Below are positions 1 to 7,335 of a DNA stretch of 10,402 nucleotides, piece after piece (the stretch's first letter is position 1; each line of letters begins with the position of its first letter). The notes below the pieces were generated by a model, which was not told the origin of the DNA, made no database searches, and worked only from the letters and a program-made list of their open reading frames with translations. Position numbers and translations under genes: made by a program. The DNA is from Oscillospiraceae bacterium (lineage in GTDB: Bacteria > Bacillota_A > Clostridia > Oscillospirales > Oscillospiraceae): positions 1 through 10,402 of the forward strand of contig JAFQDR010000026.1 in assembly GCA_017415945.1 (NCBI GenBank), given 5' to 3'.

Positions 1-819
1 ATACATCGGCTCGGTGCCGGGTACGCCGCCAATCATCAAATCGAAGGTTTCGTCTATTTCATAATTCATAATGTATAAGCCGGAACCGATATCCCTGCCG
101 CTATACATTTCAAAATCACTCCAGGTGAGCTCTTCGCCTTTGTTTTCGGCAAGCCTTATCACTCTTTCGATTGTAAGTTTGATCTTCTCGTTATCGGGTT
201 CAAAATTGATTCTTGCATTCTTGACAATGGTATCGGCAAGCTCTGCTTCATGATCCAGCTTTTCAGCGTCCTCTATTCTTTCAAGGTGGATATATGCATA
301 ATGCTTTTCGTCAAGCACAAAGAGATAATAGTACTGACTATCAAGCCGCTCCATTATCTGATCATATACGCCTTGCTTTTGAATATCCTCAAGCATTGGC
401 TCAGGGATTTCCATTTTGAATTTGAGAACTTTGAAGTTTCCGTCAATTTCGCCGTCAGGTACAACATGGTATACAGGAGCATAACCCTGCGATGCACGGC
501 TGACCACCGATTCGGGAGAACATCCGTCGCCGCAAAGGAGCATATCATAGTGCTTGACTTCTAAAACGTCCTGACCCATCGGCAGCGCAATAGAGCCCGT
601 GCCGTGTGTAAGAGTATCATCGCTGCGATACACATCGTCACAAAGATAGATTTCATCTTCGAACACATCGTAACTGTCATAGCTTAGAAGCTGTTCTTCG
701 ACGCTTTTATTTTCTTTATCAATATCGGTATTATCCGGAACATCAGGCGGCGTCTCATTACACCCAGCTGCCGACAAAAGCAGTACTCCTGCAACCAGTA
801 CAGCAAGAATTCTCTTCAT
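1..819 (-). CDS. Putative secreted lipoprotein, C-terminus beyond the window
   Basis: The reading frame is open from an ATG at 817-819 to the left edge, giving 273 visible residues and no stop. The start is set by an AGGAGG ribosome binding site at 828-833, eight bases upstream. The N-terminus is a lipoprotein signal: basic residues (K2, R3), a hydrophobic core (I4-L15) and lipobox S-A-A-G-C with the acceptor Cys20. The protein should therefore be lipidated and held on the outer face of the membrane. After the Cys comes an acidic, Asp/Pro/Asn-rich linker (about 21-45), then a soluble mixed alpha/beta region with several Tyr-rich strands. I do not recognise the domain and assign no function. 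Upstream lies a 103-base gap with an ECF-like promoter candidate (894-920), so it may be expressed apart from the sigma-like gene before it. The gene is absent from simple ORF scans only because its stop is outside the window. Confidence 0.85.
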   Translation of the reverse strand, partial: MKRILAVLVAGVLLLSAAGCNETPPDVPDNTDIDKENKSVEEQLLSYDSYDVFEDEIYLCDDVYRSDDTLTHGTGSIALPMGQDVLEVKHYDMLLCGDGCSPESVVSRASQGYAPVYHVVPDGEIDGNFKVLKFKMEIPEPMLEDIQKQGVYDQIMERLDSQYYYLFVLDEKHYAYIHLERIEDAEKLDHEAELADTIVKNARINFEPDNEKIKLTIERVIRLAENKGEELTWSDFEMYSGRDIGSGLYIMNYEIDETFDLMIGGVPGTEPMY

Positions 820-893
820 TGAAATATCCTCCTTTATGTTGATTTTGTTTTCCTGTTCAAACCTCATACCATCTCAAATTTCGTTATGATTTA

Positions 894-920
894 GACGTCA
901 AAACCACTACAAAAGTTCCC
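894..920 (-). promoter_or_regulatory. Candidate ECF-type promoter for the lipoprotein gene
   Basis: Read on the minus strand there is GGGAAC (915-920), a 17-base spacer, then CGTC (894-897) followed by TAA. An AAC-containing -35 and a CGTC-type -10 with 16-17 bases between them is the established pattern for Gram-positive ECF sigma factors such as Bacillus SigM and SigW. The position fits: it starts just after the stop of the sigma-like gene and would give a leader of roughly 65-70 bases ahead of the lipoprotein start. No good sigma-A -10 was found at 17 bases from the overlapping TTGACG. The motif is short, so a chance match is possible. Confidence 0.4.
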
Positions 921-922
921 AT

Positions 923-1357
923 TTACGGCATCTGTACAGCCATTGGTTTGCTCATAATATCGTTTATTCGCTTTCTGTATTCATCCACAGATAAGCCAAG
1001 AATACGTCCGGATTCTGCTACAGACAATCCCGACGAAAACCGCATGGCAACAACAAGCCGTTCCTGTTTGGTCAGAACCTGCAGTTGCTCCGGAAGTGGA
1101 TCAGTATTGGGCGTAAAGAACCACAGTCTGCGTTTTACACGATGAAACAAATCAGAAGTAAGGCGGAAACGAATTTTCGCCTCATCTTCCAGATGGTCGT
1201 ATTTATGTACACCGGCTACGCAGATTTTCGTGATTAGCTTTTCGGCGGCATCTGCGTTGGCGAGAACAATATATGCTGTATGGAACAGATCGTTAATGCA
1301 GGCGGAACAGGCTTGTTCGTAAGAGGGAAGAAGGTTGGTTGGTACGGTAGTGTTCAT
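923..1357 (-). CDS. Small sigma-70-family-like protein with region 4 HTH
   Basis: This 144-residue protein has the outline of a short ECF-type sigma factor. Residues about 94-133 read as sigma region 4: a Leu-Thr-Lys-Gln-Glu-Arg opening, then V-A-M-R-F, then a helix-turn-helix (S-V-A-E-S-G-R-I-L-G-L-S) followed by a basic helix. This would contact the -35 element. Residues about 14-75 resemble region 2 only loosely: an A-x-x-A-C-I-x-D-L-F-H-T-A-Y start and an A-D-A-A-E-K-L segment are present, but the usual acidic D-A-x-Q-E/D-x-F stretch is replaced by L-I-T-K-I-C. It may therefore be a diverged sigma factor or a region 4 regulator that no longer opens promoters. It begins 42 bases after the M56 gene stop with no visible terminator or promoter between, so it is probably the third gene of that operon. 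Its ribosome binding site is weak (GGAT at 1363-1366). Confidence 0.7.
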   Translation of the reverse strand: MNTTVPTNLLPSYEQACSACINDLFHTAYIVLANADAAEKLITKICVAGVHKYDHLEDEAKIRFRLTSDLFHRVKRRLWFFTPNTDPLPEQLQVLTKQERLVVAMRFSSGLSVAESGRILGLSVDEYRKRINDIMSKPMAVQMP

Positions 1358-1399
1358 AAATCATCCATTCATTTATTAAAGCAACAAGGTCGTTTCACA

Positions 1400-4300
1400 T
1401 TACCATCCGGCACCACCGACTTCCCCGTGCCAGCCGTCTTCTTCCAGTGTGATGTAGCCGTTCAACTGGAAGTCATAGGCATTGGCAGGAACTGTGGGGT
1501 AATCGCCTGTATACGGTCCGGCAACAGTGACCATAAGATCTCTCCCTGCATGAGGATTTTCCGGTACAAAGACCACGGTGATGTAATATGTGTACGTATT
1601 TTCCCCAATAACCCCGTTTTCGATCAAAAGGTCACGGTTGTGGGCATCCGCCACCGAACAGGAAACATAGGAAAAAGCATGCTCACTTCCGGAAGAAACC
1701 TGCAGATTCCGTTCATACCACGAATCCGTAAAGGTCTGGGCGGCGGCAAGGAATCCCTGTCCCGTATCCGGAATCACTGTCTGATACGGGACGGCTGCAT
1801 ATTCCGCATCGTCAAACCAGTTCTTCAGTGTGTTTCCGAAACACATATCGCCGCCGTACTTATCTGACACCCGGAAGAAATAGCTTTGTCCGCCGGTGAT
1901 CAGTTCGACATAATTGCTGTTCGCCCAGCCGTGAATCGTCCACTCTCCTTCTGTGGGAGAATGCAGGGTAATCATGGCAGTCTCCTGTACCTCCATGGCT
2001 GTCAGCGGCTCGAAGGTATAGTTCACAGCCAGACTACGGGCAAAGTCATCCGCACCATAGAATCCCCCTGCCGGATACCGGTTGGCTGAATCGATTTCAC
2101 CATCCAGTCCACGGGAAATGTACGCCTGCGGATTCTCCGTTTTCAGCGTATCCAGCAGATCTGCCAGCAGCTCAAAGGAGGTGTCCGGTGTTTTCCGCAG
2201 TTCGTCAAACCGGTGCAGGGTTTCTTCTTCCATGTAGGTCACACCGTATCTCTGTTCCAGCGTATCCCAGCATTCCTGTACAGCAGTCATGTACTGGGTT
2301 TTCGAAACTTTCTCGCCCTGAACCCGGCATTCCCAGCCCAGTGCAGGATTGGAATTGATGGCTTCCCTATCAAACCTGCTCAGCTCTGCCACACACAGCA
2401 CTTTACCGAGGACTGCATCTTCACCGGAATAGAAATAGAAATACTGGTCGGTGCGGGATGTGGTATGTCCATAAGTAGAATACAGTACATACCCGCCGGT
2501 TTTGGGGCTGGGGAGAAACCAGTTTTTATACTGTGTTTTCGTAGCATCCTGCGGTGTCCGGGAAGCATAAAAAACATACTCTCCGGCACCAAGGGAAGGC
2601 GGCGCCAGTGCTGCAGGGGTATCACTGTAGATGGTCAGCAGAGAAGCACCCGAACCGGACTGACCGGCGGACAGACACTTCACCTCATCTCCTTCGATGG
2701 TGTAGATTTCGCAGATGCCGATCCCCAGATCGTACAGCAGAAGCTCGTCGATGCCGTTGCCGTCGAGGTCAAGGAATTCTCTGGAGGCGATGTAGTTTTC
2801 ATAAGGGGCGACCACGGTATCGAGGAAGGTCTGCCAGATGGCGGCGGGATCTGCAGCTGATACAGGGGGCGCCAGATCATCGCTTTGCATTTGTTCGATC
2901 ACCACAGACTCGACAATGGGCAGAGCTACAGAATGCAGAAAATCTTCATATGCATCGGTATCCTGCTGCCACACACTGATGTGCATGAACACGGAGTCGC
3001 TGTATTGAATCAGAAAAGTATACACATCTGCGCCGGAATAATCAATACTTGACTCTACACGCTTGTAATACCCGATATATGCCATGCCGTTTTGTGTACT
3101 GCCCTGATATGGAGAATCCGGATTCTTGAGCACACTGTGGCTGCTGTGAACAGAGCCCTCCTGTTTGAATTCTTCAAATGAGTAATCCTCTCTGAAAACA
3201 CGTTCGCCGATCCGTTTTCCGTTTTCATCATCCAGAATTCCGGAACGTTCGATCTGCCATTTTTCGGGACAGGTAAACGAGACAGTGTATTTCTGTCCTG
3301 AGACAGTATGGGTTTCCATGTATTGCGTCCAGTTTTCTTCCGGTGTTTTGGTTGAAGCCATCGACAGTGTGGTAGCAGCTTTGTCCCACATACTAAATAC
3401 CACAAAGCTCTCTGCCATCAGCCGCAGAAGCTGGGGTTCGATAGCAATGTACGGATAATCCGTGATTCCTGTATCCGTCCATTCAATCGTCACCCGCCAG
3501 AATCCGCCGCTTGGGTTTTCGTAATAGTAATAATAGCTGTGCAGTCCGTCCGTATAGTCTTCCCACACCCGTCCGGTTGCATCCGTGGGGGTGTACCCCT
3601 GCTTTTCGGCGGTCACATATTCGTCTTCCAGAGAATGGCTGAACACATCCACCATCAACGTGGAGCCGGTATTGTAGGAGGAACGCCAGAGCCACTGGTT
3701 CTTCATTGCATCCGTGGACTGATACCATGCAGAAACCGGAATATAAATACCCCATCCGTCTCCGTTAAAGCGGTGTACGGGCTGATTTCCCAGATATTCG
3801 CCCTCCGGAAAAACAATCAAGCTTTCCCAGTCCAGCACATACAGCGGAAGGTCGAGTCCGTATTCCGTCACATACCAGTCATAGATAGCTTCTTCGTAGG
3901 AATTCCGGTAGCCGGTGAAATCGATGCCGTCGGCAACCATGGAATCCCGCAGGACTGTATAGGTGCCGTCCGGGGAACGCAGAGCCACGGTTGTATGGTT
4001 CCCCTGTCCCTCCAGATCAAACCAGCCGTCTTTTTCCTGCTGTCCGCCCACAATCATGACTTCTTCCACAGGTACATCCAGCTTCAGCAGGTATTTGTAT
4101 TCCCAGCATTCCAGAACCCCTTCCGGTGCAAGACCTGCGACCTCGCCTTTCTTTTCCAGCCGGAGCAGTTTGGTATCAGTAACATTGGCAGTTTTCTGTT
4201 GATTTGAAAAACTTCCGTCCGGCTCAGCAGCGAAATACTGTGTGGTTGTTTCTTGTGCCATGCGGTCGGTGACATAGGTTTCCATGGTGGGGTAAGTACC

Positions 4301-6754
4301 ACGTATCTCTGTGAGAATATTGTTTGATATTTTAGGTGTATACACTATACTCGAAGGACACAGCGGGTTCGGAGTAATACCGTTTTCCGTCATAAATGTG
4401 GTCAGAACCGTCTGCATCTGATACTGAATCTGTTTATACTGAGCTTCACTGGGGAACGGTACACCATCCCATGGGACATCCGTAGCTTCTACCATGGTAT
4501 ACACATAAACTGCATCTGTACCCAGCACAACAGAATGTCCGAAGCCTTCGGTATAGACATCCGTTCCTTCCGTCTCACGGAATCTTTCTTCGATTTTCTC
4601 AAACTCCTCTTTGGTATAATAACTTACCGAGCAGACAAATCCTCCTCCTGTACTGGCCTTATCTTTGGCATACCAATATTCTTTGGCTGTCTTCTCATAT
4701 ATGCTGAATCCGGATTCACTTGTTTCAACAACGGCGATTTTCTCCCACACAGCCGGAACAGTCAGTGTCATATCACCAAATGTAAACTGCCGTATTTCTT
4801 CCGCTGCTATGCAGTTATATCCACTTCCATATTCCGCAAAATACATATATCCGGGTTCATATACGGAACGTGAGACAAAAGAATACCCCTGCCATGTACC
4901 ATCAGAACCAAAGGTATATGTAATCCTGTGGGATTTCAGCAGATAGTTACAATCTGCATAGAACTGTATCGTGATATGTACTCTTTGCGTTTCCTCATGC
5001 TCCCATACCTCTATGATCTCCCCGAACCAACTGCCGCCGACACCTCCGGAAAACAGTCGCCCGTTTTCATCCGTCCAGTCATCCAGCCGTAGGCTTGAAT
5101 AATCTGTTATCCCAAACTCCTCTTCCGCAATCCGCAGATATTCATCGCGCTCAATAGAGCTGTTTTTTCCATAATATTCTATGATATAGTTATGAATTGC
5201 GGGATGCGGTGTTTCTTCTCCATAAAAAGGTGTATTATACGCAAAGTAGTTTCCGAAGAAAGTCAACAGTTTCCGAACTTCCGGAATATCCGTGAAAGCA
5301 GAATTGTCGGGATTTCGTCCACTGACTGTCACTTCCCGGATATCCTGTACCTGCCAATCATAAGTTCCCGGAGGCAGTGTATCCAGTTTCGATTCTGTAA
5401 CAGTAAAATTGAAATAGGAAGTATATTCTGTCAAGGGAACGGTAAACTGAATGGTATAGTCATCGATCTGTACCGTGTTATATTCCGGGATATCACTGTT
5501 TCCACTGAGCAGATCATAATAAAAATCATACAGTTCCTGTGTAATAACTCCATCCGTGAGATAACCTGACAATTCCTCCAGTGAAGTTACCGTAACCATT
5601 ACATCAGAAGATACATCCGTTTCTTCTGATCCATCCAATATATCATCATCCGTCCGGCAAGCCACAATCGCTCCCGCAATCAGACACAACACCAGACATA
5701 CTGCGATCAGCCACATTCCCTTTCTCTTTCCGGAACCGTTTATGATATTCGCAAATCTCGCTTTCACTGCGTTCTTTTTCGGATTAAAATGCGTCGTCAG
5801 CGCGCCCTGATTCCGTCGGCATCTGCGGATAATGTCGAGCATCACCTCGCCATACGCTGCACGGGTGTCTTCACTGCATCCTGCCAGCACCGCTTCGTCG
5901 CAGGACAGCTCCATTTCCATCTCACACTTGAGAGCTGCAATATGTACCAGAGGATTGAACCAGTTCAGAGAGCAAGCAATTAGTTCTACAAGCTTCACAT
6001 ATAAGTCCCCGCGTTTGCAGTGTGTGACTTCGTGGGCAAGAGTACCAACAAGCCCATTGTCCGTAAATGCAATATCCGGAAGTATGATTCTTTGGTGAAT
6101 AATTCCGAACGTGGCAGGAGAATGGACTCCCGAAGCCACAAGCAAAGTCGGTTGTTTCTTTAACTTATATTTCTCACATATAGTATCGAAAATCTTCTGT
6201 ATACGATTGTCTGCTGGTTTTGCACTGCGCAGAATTTTTCTTGTATATACCACATAGGAAGTAAGACTCCATCCAAAGAATCCTGCCGCACCGATGAGAT
6301 TTACAATGCCAGCGATATCGAAAATCCGTTGCAGTGTGATCGGTTGTTCAATGTGGGGATCAATCACAGGTCCTGCCTGTTCCAAGGGAATGATCTGTGG
6401 GTTATCGGGATGTATGACAGTATCCATACTCGGTGTAACCGGTATAAGCGGAGTCACCGAATAGTTCCCTGGATCATAAGACTGGCTCGGTGCTGTCGGT
6501 TCCGTATTTTCTGACAGTTCGGAAGAAAGAGTCTCCGTCGCAACAAGCTTGGTATCAATCGAAATCTCAATAAGCGTTGGCAAAATCCCCATGCTGAACG
6601 GGATCGCAAGCCGAAGCATGACGAGTGCCCAAATTATATACCGACATTTCGCAGTAAATTTGCCCCCGAACAATTTAAGTCCGAGAAGTAAAACAGCGAT
6701 GAAAAGAGACATCCCAATCGTAATTTCAAATACCCTCATCATAAAGTTTGTCAT
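1400..6754 (-). CDS. Giant BlaR1/MecR1-type M56 membrane metallopeptidase with multi-domain ectodomain
   Basis: A 1784-residue sensor protease. In this family an outside signal activates a cytoplasmic zinc protease, which leads to cleavage or inactivation of the BlaI repressor made by the preceding gene. Visible order: membrane segments about 9-31 and 38-60, a Pro-rich outer loop (61-146), a third segment (147-170), the peptidase with H241-E-V-T-H245 and probable third zinc ligand E282 in M-E-L-S-C-D-E-A (41 residues after H241, as in staphylococcal BlaR1), a fourth segment (347-366), then about 1418 outside residues. BlaR1 is usually near 600 residues and ends in a class D penicillin-binding domain; no ordered SxxK, SxN, KTG set is seen here. 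The ectodomain instead has unassigned regions (390-655), three similar beta-rich blocks (about 659-788, 995-1119, 1151-1286), a calcium-loop domain (D1329-x-D-G-N-G-x-D-E, about 1300-1505) and a C-terminal domain (about 1560-1784) that recalls those of other clostridial M56 proteins. The start follows AGGAGA at 6761-6766, inside the end of the repressor gene; only two bases separate stop and start, implying coupling. Confidence 0.9.
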   Translation of the reverse strand: MTNFMMRVFEITIGMSLFIAVLLLGLKLFGGKFTAKCRYIIWALVMLRLAIPFSMGILPTLIEISIDTKLVATETLSSELSENTEPTAPSQSYDPGNYSVTPLIPVTPSMDTVIHPDNPQIIPLEQAGPVIDPHIEQPITLQRIFDIAGIVNLIGAAGFFGWSLTSYVVYTRKILRSAKPADNRIQKIFDTICEKYKLKKQPTLLVASGVHSPATFGIIHQRIILPDIAFTDNGLVGTLAHEVTHCKRGDLYVKLVELIACSLNWFNPLVHIAALKCEMEMELSCDEAVLAGCSEDTRAAYGEVMLDIIRRCRRNQGALTTHFNPKKNAVKARFANIINGSGKRKGMWLIAVCLVLCLIAGAIVACRTDDDILDGSEETDVSSDVMVTVTSLEELSGYLTDGVITQELYDFYYDLLSGNSDIPEYNTVQIDDYTIQFTVPLTEYTSYFNFTVTESKLDTLPPGTYDWQVQDIREVTVSGRNPDNSAFTDIPEVRKLLTFFGNYFAYNTPFYGEETPHPAIHNYIIEYYGKNSSIERDEYLRIAEEEFGITDYSSLRLDDWTDENGRLFSGGVGGSWFGEIIEVWEHEETQRVHITIQFYADCNYLLKSHRITYTFGSDGTWQGYSFVSRSVYEPGYMYFAEYGSGYNCIAAEEIRQFTFGDMTLTVPAVWEKIAVVETSESGFSIYEKTAKEYWYAKDKASTGGGFVCSVSYYTKEEFEKIEERFRETEGTDVYTEGFGHSVVLGTDAVYVYTMVEATDVPWDGVPFPSEAQYKQIQYQMQTVLTTFMTENGITPNPLCPSSIVYTPKISNNILTEIRGTYPTMETYVTDRMAQETTTQYFAAEPDGSFSNQQKTANVTDTKLLRLEKKGEVAGLAPEGVLECWEYKYLLKLDVPVEEVMIVGGQQEKDGWFDLEGQGNHTTVALRSPDGTYTVLRDSMVADGIDFTGYRNSYEEAIYDWYVTEYGLDLPLYVLDWESLIVFPEGEYLGNQPVHRFNGDGWGIYIPVSAWYQSTDAMKNQWLWRSSYNTGSTLMVDVFSHSLEDEYVTAEKQGYTPTDATGRVWEDYTDGLHSYYYYYENPSGGFWRVTIEWTDTGITDYPYIAIEPQLLRLMAESFVVFSMWDKAATTLSMASTKTPEENWTQYMETHTVSGQKYTVSFTCPEKWQIERSGILDDENGKRIGERVFREDYSFEEFKQEGSVHSSHSVLKNPDSPYQGSTQNGMAYIGYYKRVESSIDYSGADVYTFLIQYSDSVFMHISVWQQDTDAYEDFLHSVALPIVESVVIEQMQSDDLAPPVSAADPAAIWQTFLDTVVAPYENYIASREFLDLDGNGIDELLLYDLGIGICEIYTIEGDEVKCLSAGQSGSGASLLTIYSDTPAALAPPSLGAGEYVFYASRTPQDATKTQYKNWFLPSPKTGGYVLYSTYGHTTSRTDQYFYFYSGEDAVLGKVLCVAELSRFDREAINSNPALGWECRVQGEKVSKTQYMTAVQECWDTLEQRYGVTYMEEETLHRFDELRKTPDTSFELLADLLDTLKTENPQAYISRGLDGEIDSANRYPAGGFYGADDFARSLAVNYTFEPLTAMEVQETAMITLHSPTEGEWTIHGWANSNYVELITGGQSYFFRVSDKYGGDMCFGNTLKNWFDDAEYAAVPYQTVIPDTGQGFLAAAQTFTDSWYERNLQVSSGSEHAFSYVSCSVADAHNRDLLIENGVIGENTYTYYITVVFVPENPHAGRDLMVTVAGPYTGDYPTVPANAYDFQLNGYITLEEDGWHGEVGGAGW

Positions 6755-6756
6755 GG

Positions 6757-7140
6757 TTATTCTCCTTTCTTACGCTTCAACAATACAGTAAGCTCCTCCA
6801 GATCCTTGTCGGAAAGTCCGTCCGTATCCAGCAGGGAAGCGATCATTTTCTTGGGGGAACCGCCGAAGAAGCGATCAAGCATCGTGCGTTCCTCGCCCTT
6901 ACGGTATGCCTTTTCGGTAATGACCGGTGAAAACTGATGCTTGTACTCGCTTTTATCACAGGCCACAAAACCCCGTTCTTCCAGCCGTGCCAGCAGTACG
7001 TGGACTGTACCAGCCTTCCACGGACGGGTCTCTGCCAGCTTTCCTGTGATCTCACTCACGCTCTGGGGCTTTTCGGCGTGCCACAGCACCAGCATCACCT
7101 CAAGCTCCGCATCGGGAATCCGTTCTATCGTTGTTGACAT
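6757..7140 (-). CDS. BlaI/MecI/CopY-family transcriptional repressor
   Basis: A 127-residue DNA-binding repressor, the usual size for the family. Residues 7-21 give the opening helix (I-P-D-A-E-L-E-V-M-L-V-L-W), about 26-58 the winged helix with the family mark W-K-A-G-T-V-x-x-L-L-A-R-L-E-E-R-G-F, and about 66-74 the wing. The C-terminal part (R-F-F-G-G-S at 90-95 and the Leu-rich helix to 121) matches the dimerisation region, where the partner protease cuts in staphylococcal BlaI. I choose the ATG at 7138-7140: AAAGGAGG lies at 7152-7159, 11 bases upstream. An in-frame ATG at 7162-7164 has no binding site and would lie about eight bases from the predicted transcript start. It is expected to repress its own operon through the twin operators at 7158-7207. 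Its target could extend elsewhere in the genome. Confidence 0.92.
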   Translation of the reverse strand: MSTTIERIPDAELEVMLVLWHAEKPQSVSEITGKLAETRPWKAGTVHVLLARLEERGFVACDKSEYKHQFSPVITEKAYRKGEERTMLDRFFGGSPKKMIASLLDTDGLSDKDLEELTVLLKRKKGE

Positions 7141-7157
7141 GGGAAAATGAGCCTCCT

Positions 7158-7169
7158 TTAACATTTGTC
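7158..7169 (-). promoter_or_regulatory. Downstream operator copy (O2) for the BlaI-type repressor
   Basis: TTAACATTTGTC on the plus strand, an exact copy of the 12 bases at 7194-7205. It contains ACA-NN-TGT, the core of the known bla/mec and cop operators (TACANNTGTA). It lies at or just after the predicted transcript start and touches the ribosome binding site of the repressor gene, a place where a bound repressor would block transcription. Confidence 0.65.
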
Positions 7170-7178
7170 TACGCTTTC

Positions 7179-7207
7179 AGTATAGCACAAACGTTAACAT
7201 TTGTCAA
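7179..7207 (-). promoter_or_regulatory. Sigma-A promoter of the blaI-blaR-like operon
   Basis: On the minus strand, TTGACA (7202-7207) is separated by exactly 17 bases from TATACT (7179-7184), close to the full consensus. The transcript start is expected near 7172, giving a leader of about 32 bases before the repressor ATG. The -35 element is embedded in the upstream operator, so repressor and polymerase should compete. Confidence 0.85.
7194..7207 (-). promoter_or_regulatory. Upstream operator copy (O1) over the -35 element
   Basis: TTAACATTTGTCAA is a 14-base dyad (TTaACA-TT-TGTcAA) with one mismatched pair. Its first 12 bases repeat at 7158-7169, with 36 bases between equivalent positions. 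It also forms the right half of a second, 18-base near-palindrome (7187-7204, one mismatch, centred on GTTAAC) that fills the promoter spacer. Either dyad could be the true footprint. Confidence 0.65.
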
Positions 7208-7263
7208 TGGTTTTGGACGATTTTACAGATCCAACCGGTGAGACAGTTTATTTCCTTTTCATA

Positions 7264-7300
7264 CAAAAGCTCCCCATTCCGAAACAGAATAGGAGCTTTG
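7264..7300 (-). terminator. Hairpin terminator after the anti-sigma gene
   Basis: AAAGCTCC at 7266-7273 pairs with GGAGCTTT at 7292-7299. An inner ATTC/GAAT stem (7276-7279 with 7287-7290) extends the hairpin. In the minus direction it ends in a short T run (TTTTG). It stands about 36 bases after the anti-sigma stop and about 57 bases before the next promoter, as expected for an operon boundary. The T run is short, so leakage is possible. Confidence 0.7.
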
Positions 7301-7335
7301 CGACAGATGCGCCTATGGGTATCACGCTATATGCT

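Noticed and set aside
1358..1399. TGAAAC-like ECF -35 sequence (1390-1395) upstream of the small sigma-like gene
   Set aside because: No CGTC-like -10 occurs 16-17 bases downstream; the following bases are A/T-rich and fit no ECF pattern, so it is not listed as a promoter.
2490..2510. A KTGG sequence (residues 1418-1421) and an SVLK sequence (1207-1210) in the ectodomain, resembling penicillin-binding motifs
   Set aside because: The SxxK falls in one of the repeated beta blocks and the KTG in the calcium-loop domain, 211 residues apart, with no SxN motif in a fitting place. Chance matches are more likely than a penicillin-binding fold.
1280..4207. Several plus-strand frames of 140-222 codons opposite the M56 gene
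   Set aside because: They lie wholly inside a coherent 1784-codon gene and show low-complexity, Arg/His-rich translations without domains. Long high-quality minus-strand coding explains them.
7141..7164. A longer BlaI-type protein starting at the ATG at 7162-7164
   Set aside because: It has no ribosome binding site, would start about eight bases into the predicted transcript, and the good AAAGGAGG lies inside that extension serving the ATG at 7138-7140.
7208..7335. Possible small gene between the anti-sigma terminator and the repressor promoter
   Set aside because: The only frames here are extensions of shadows and lack ribosome binding sites; the hairpin terminator and promoter account for the stretch.
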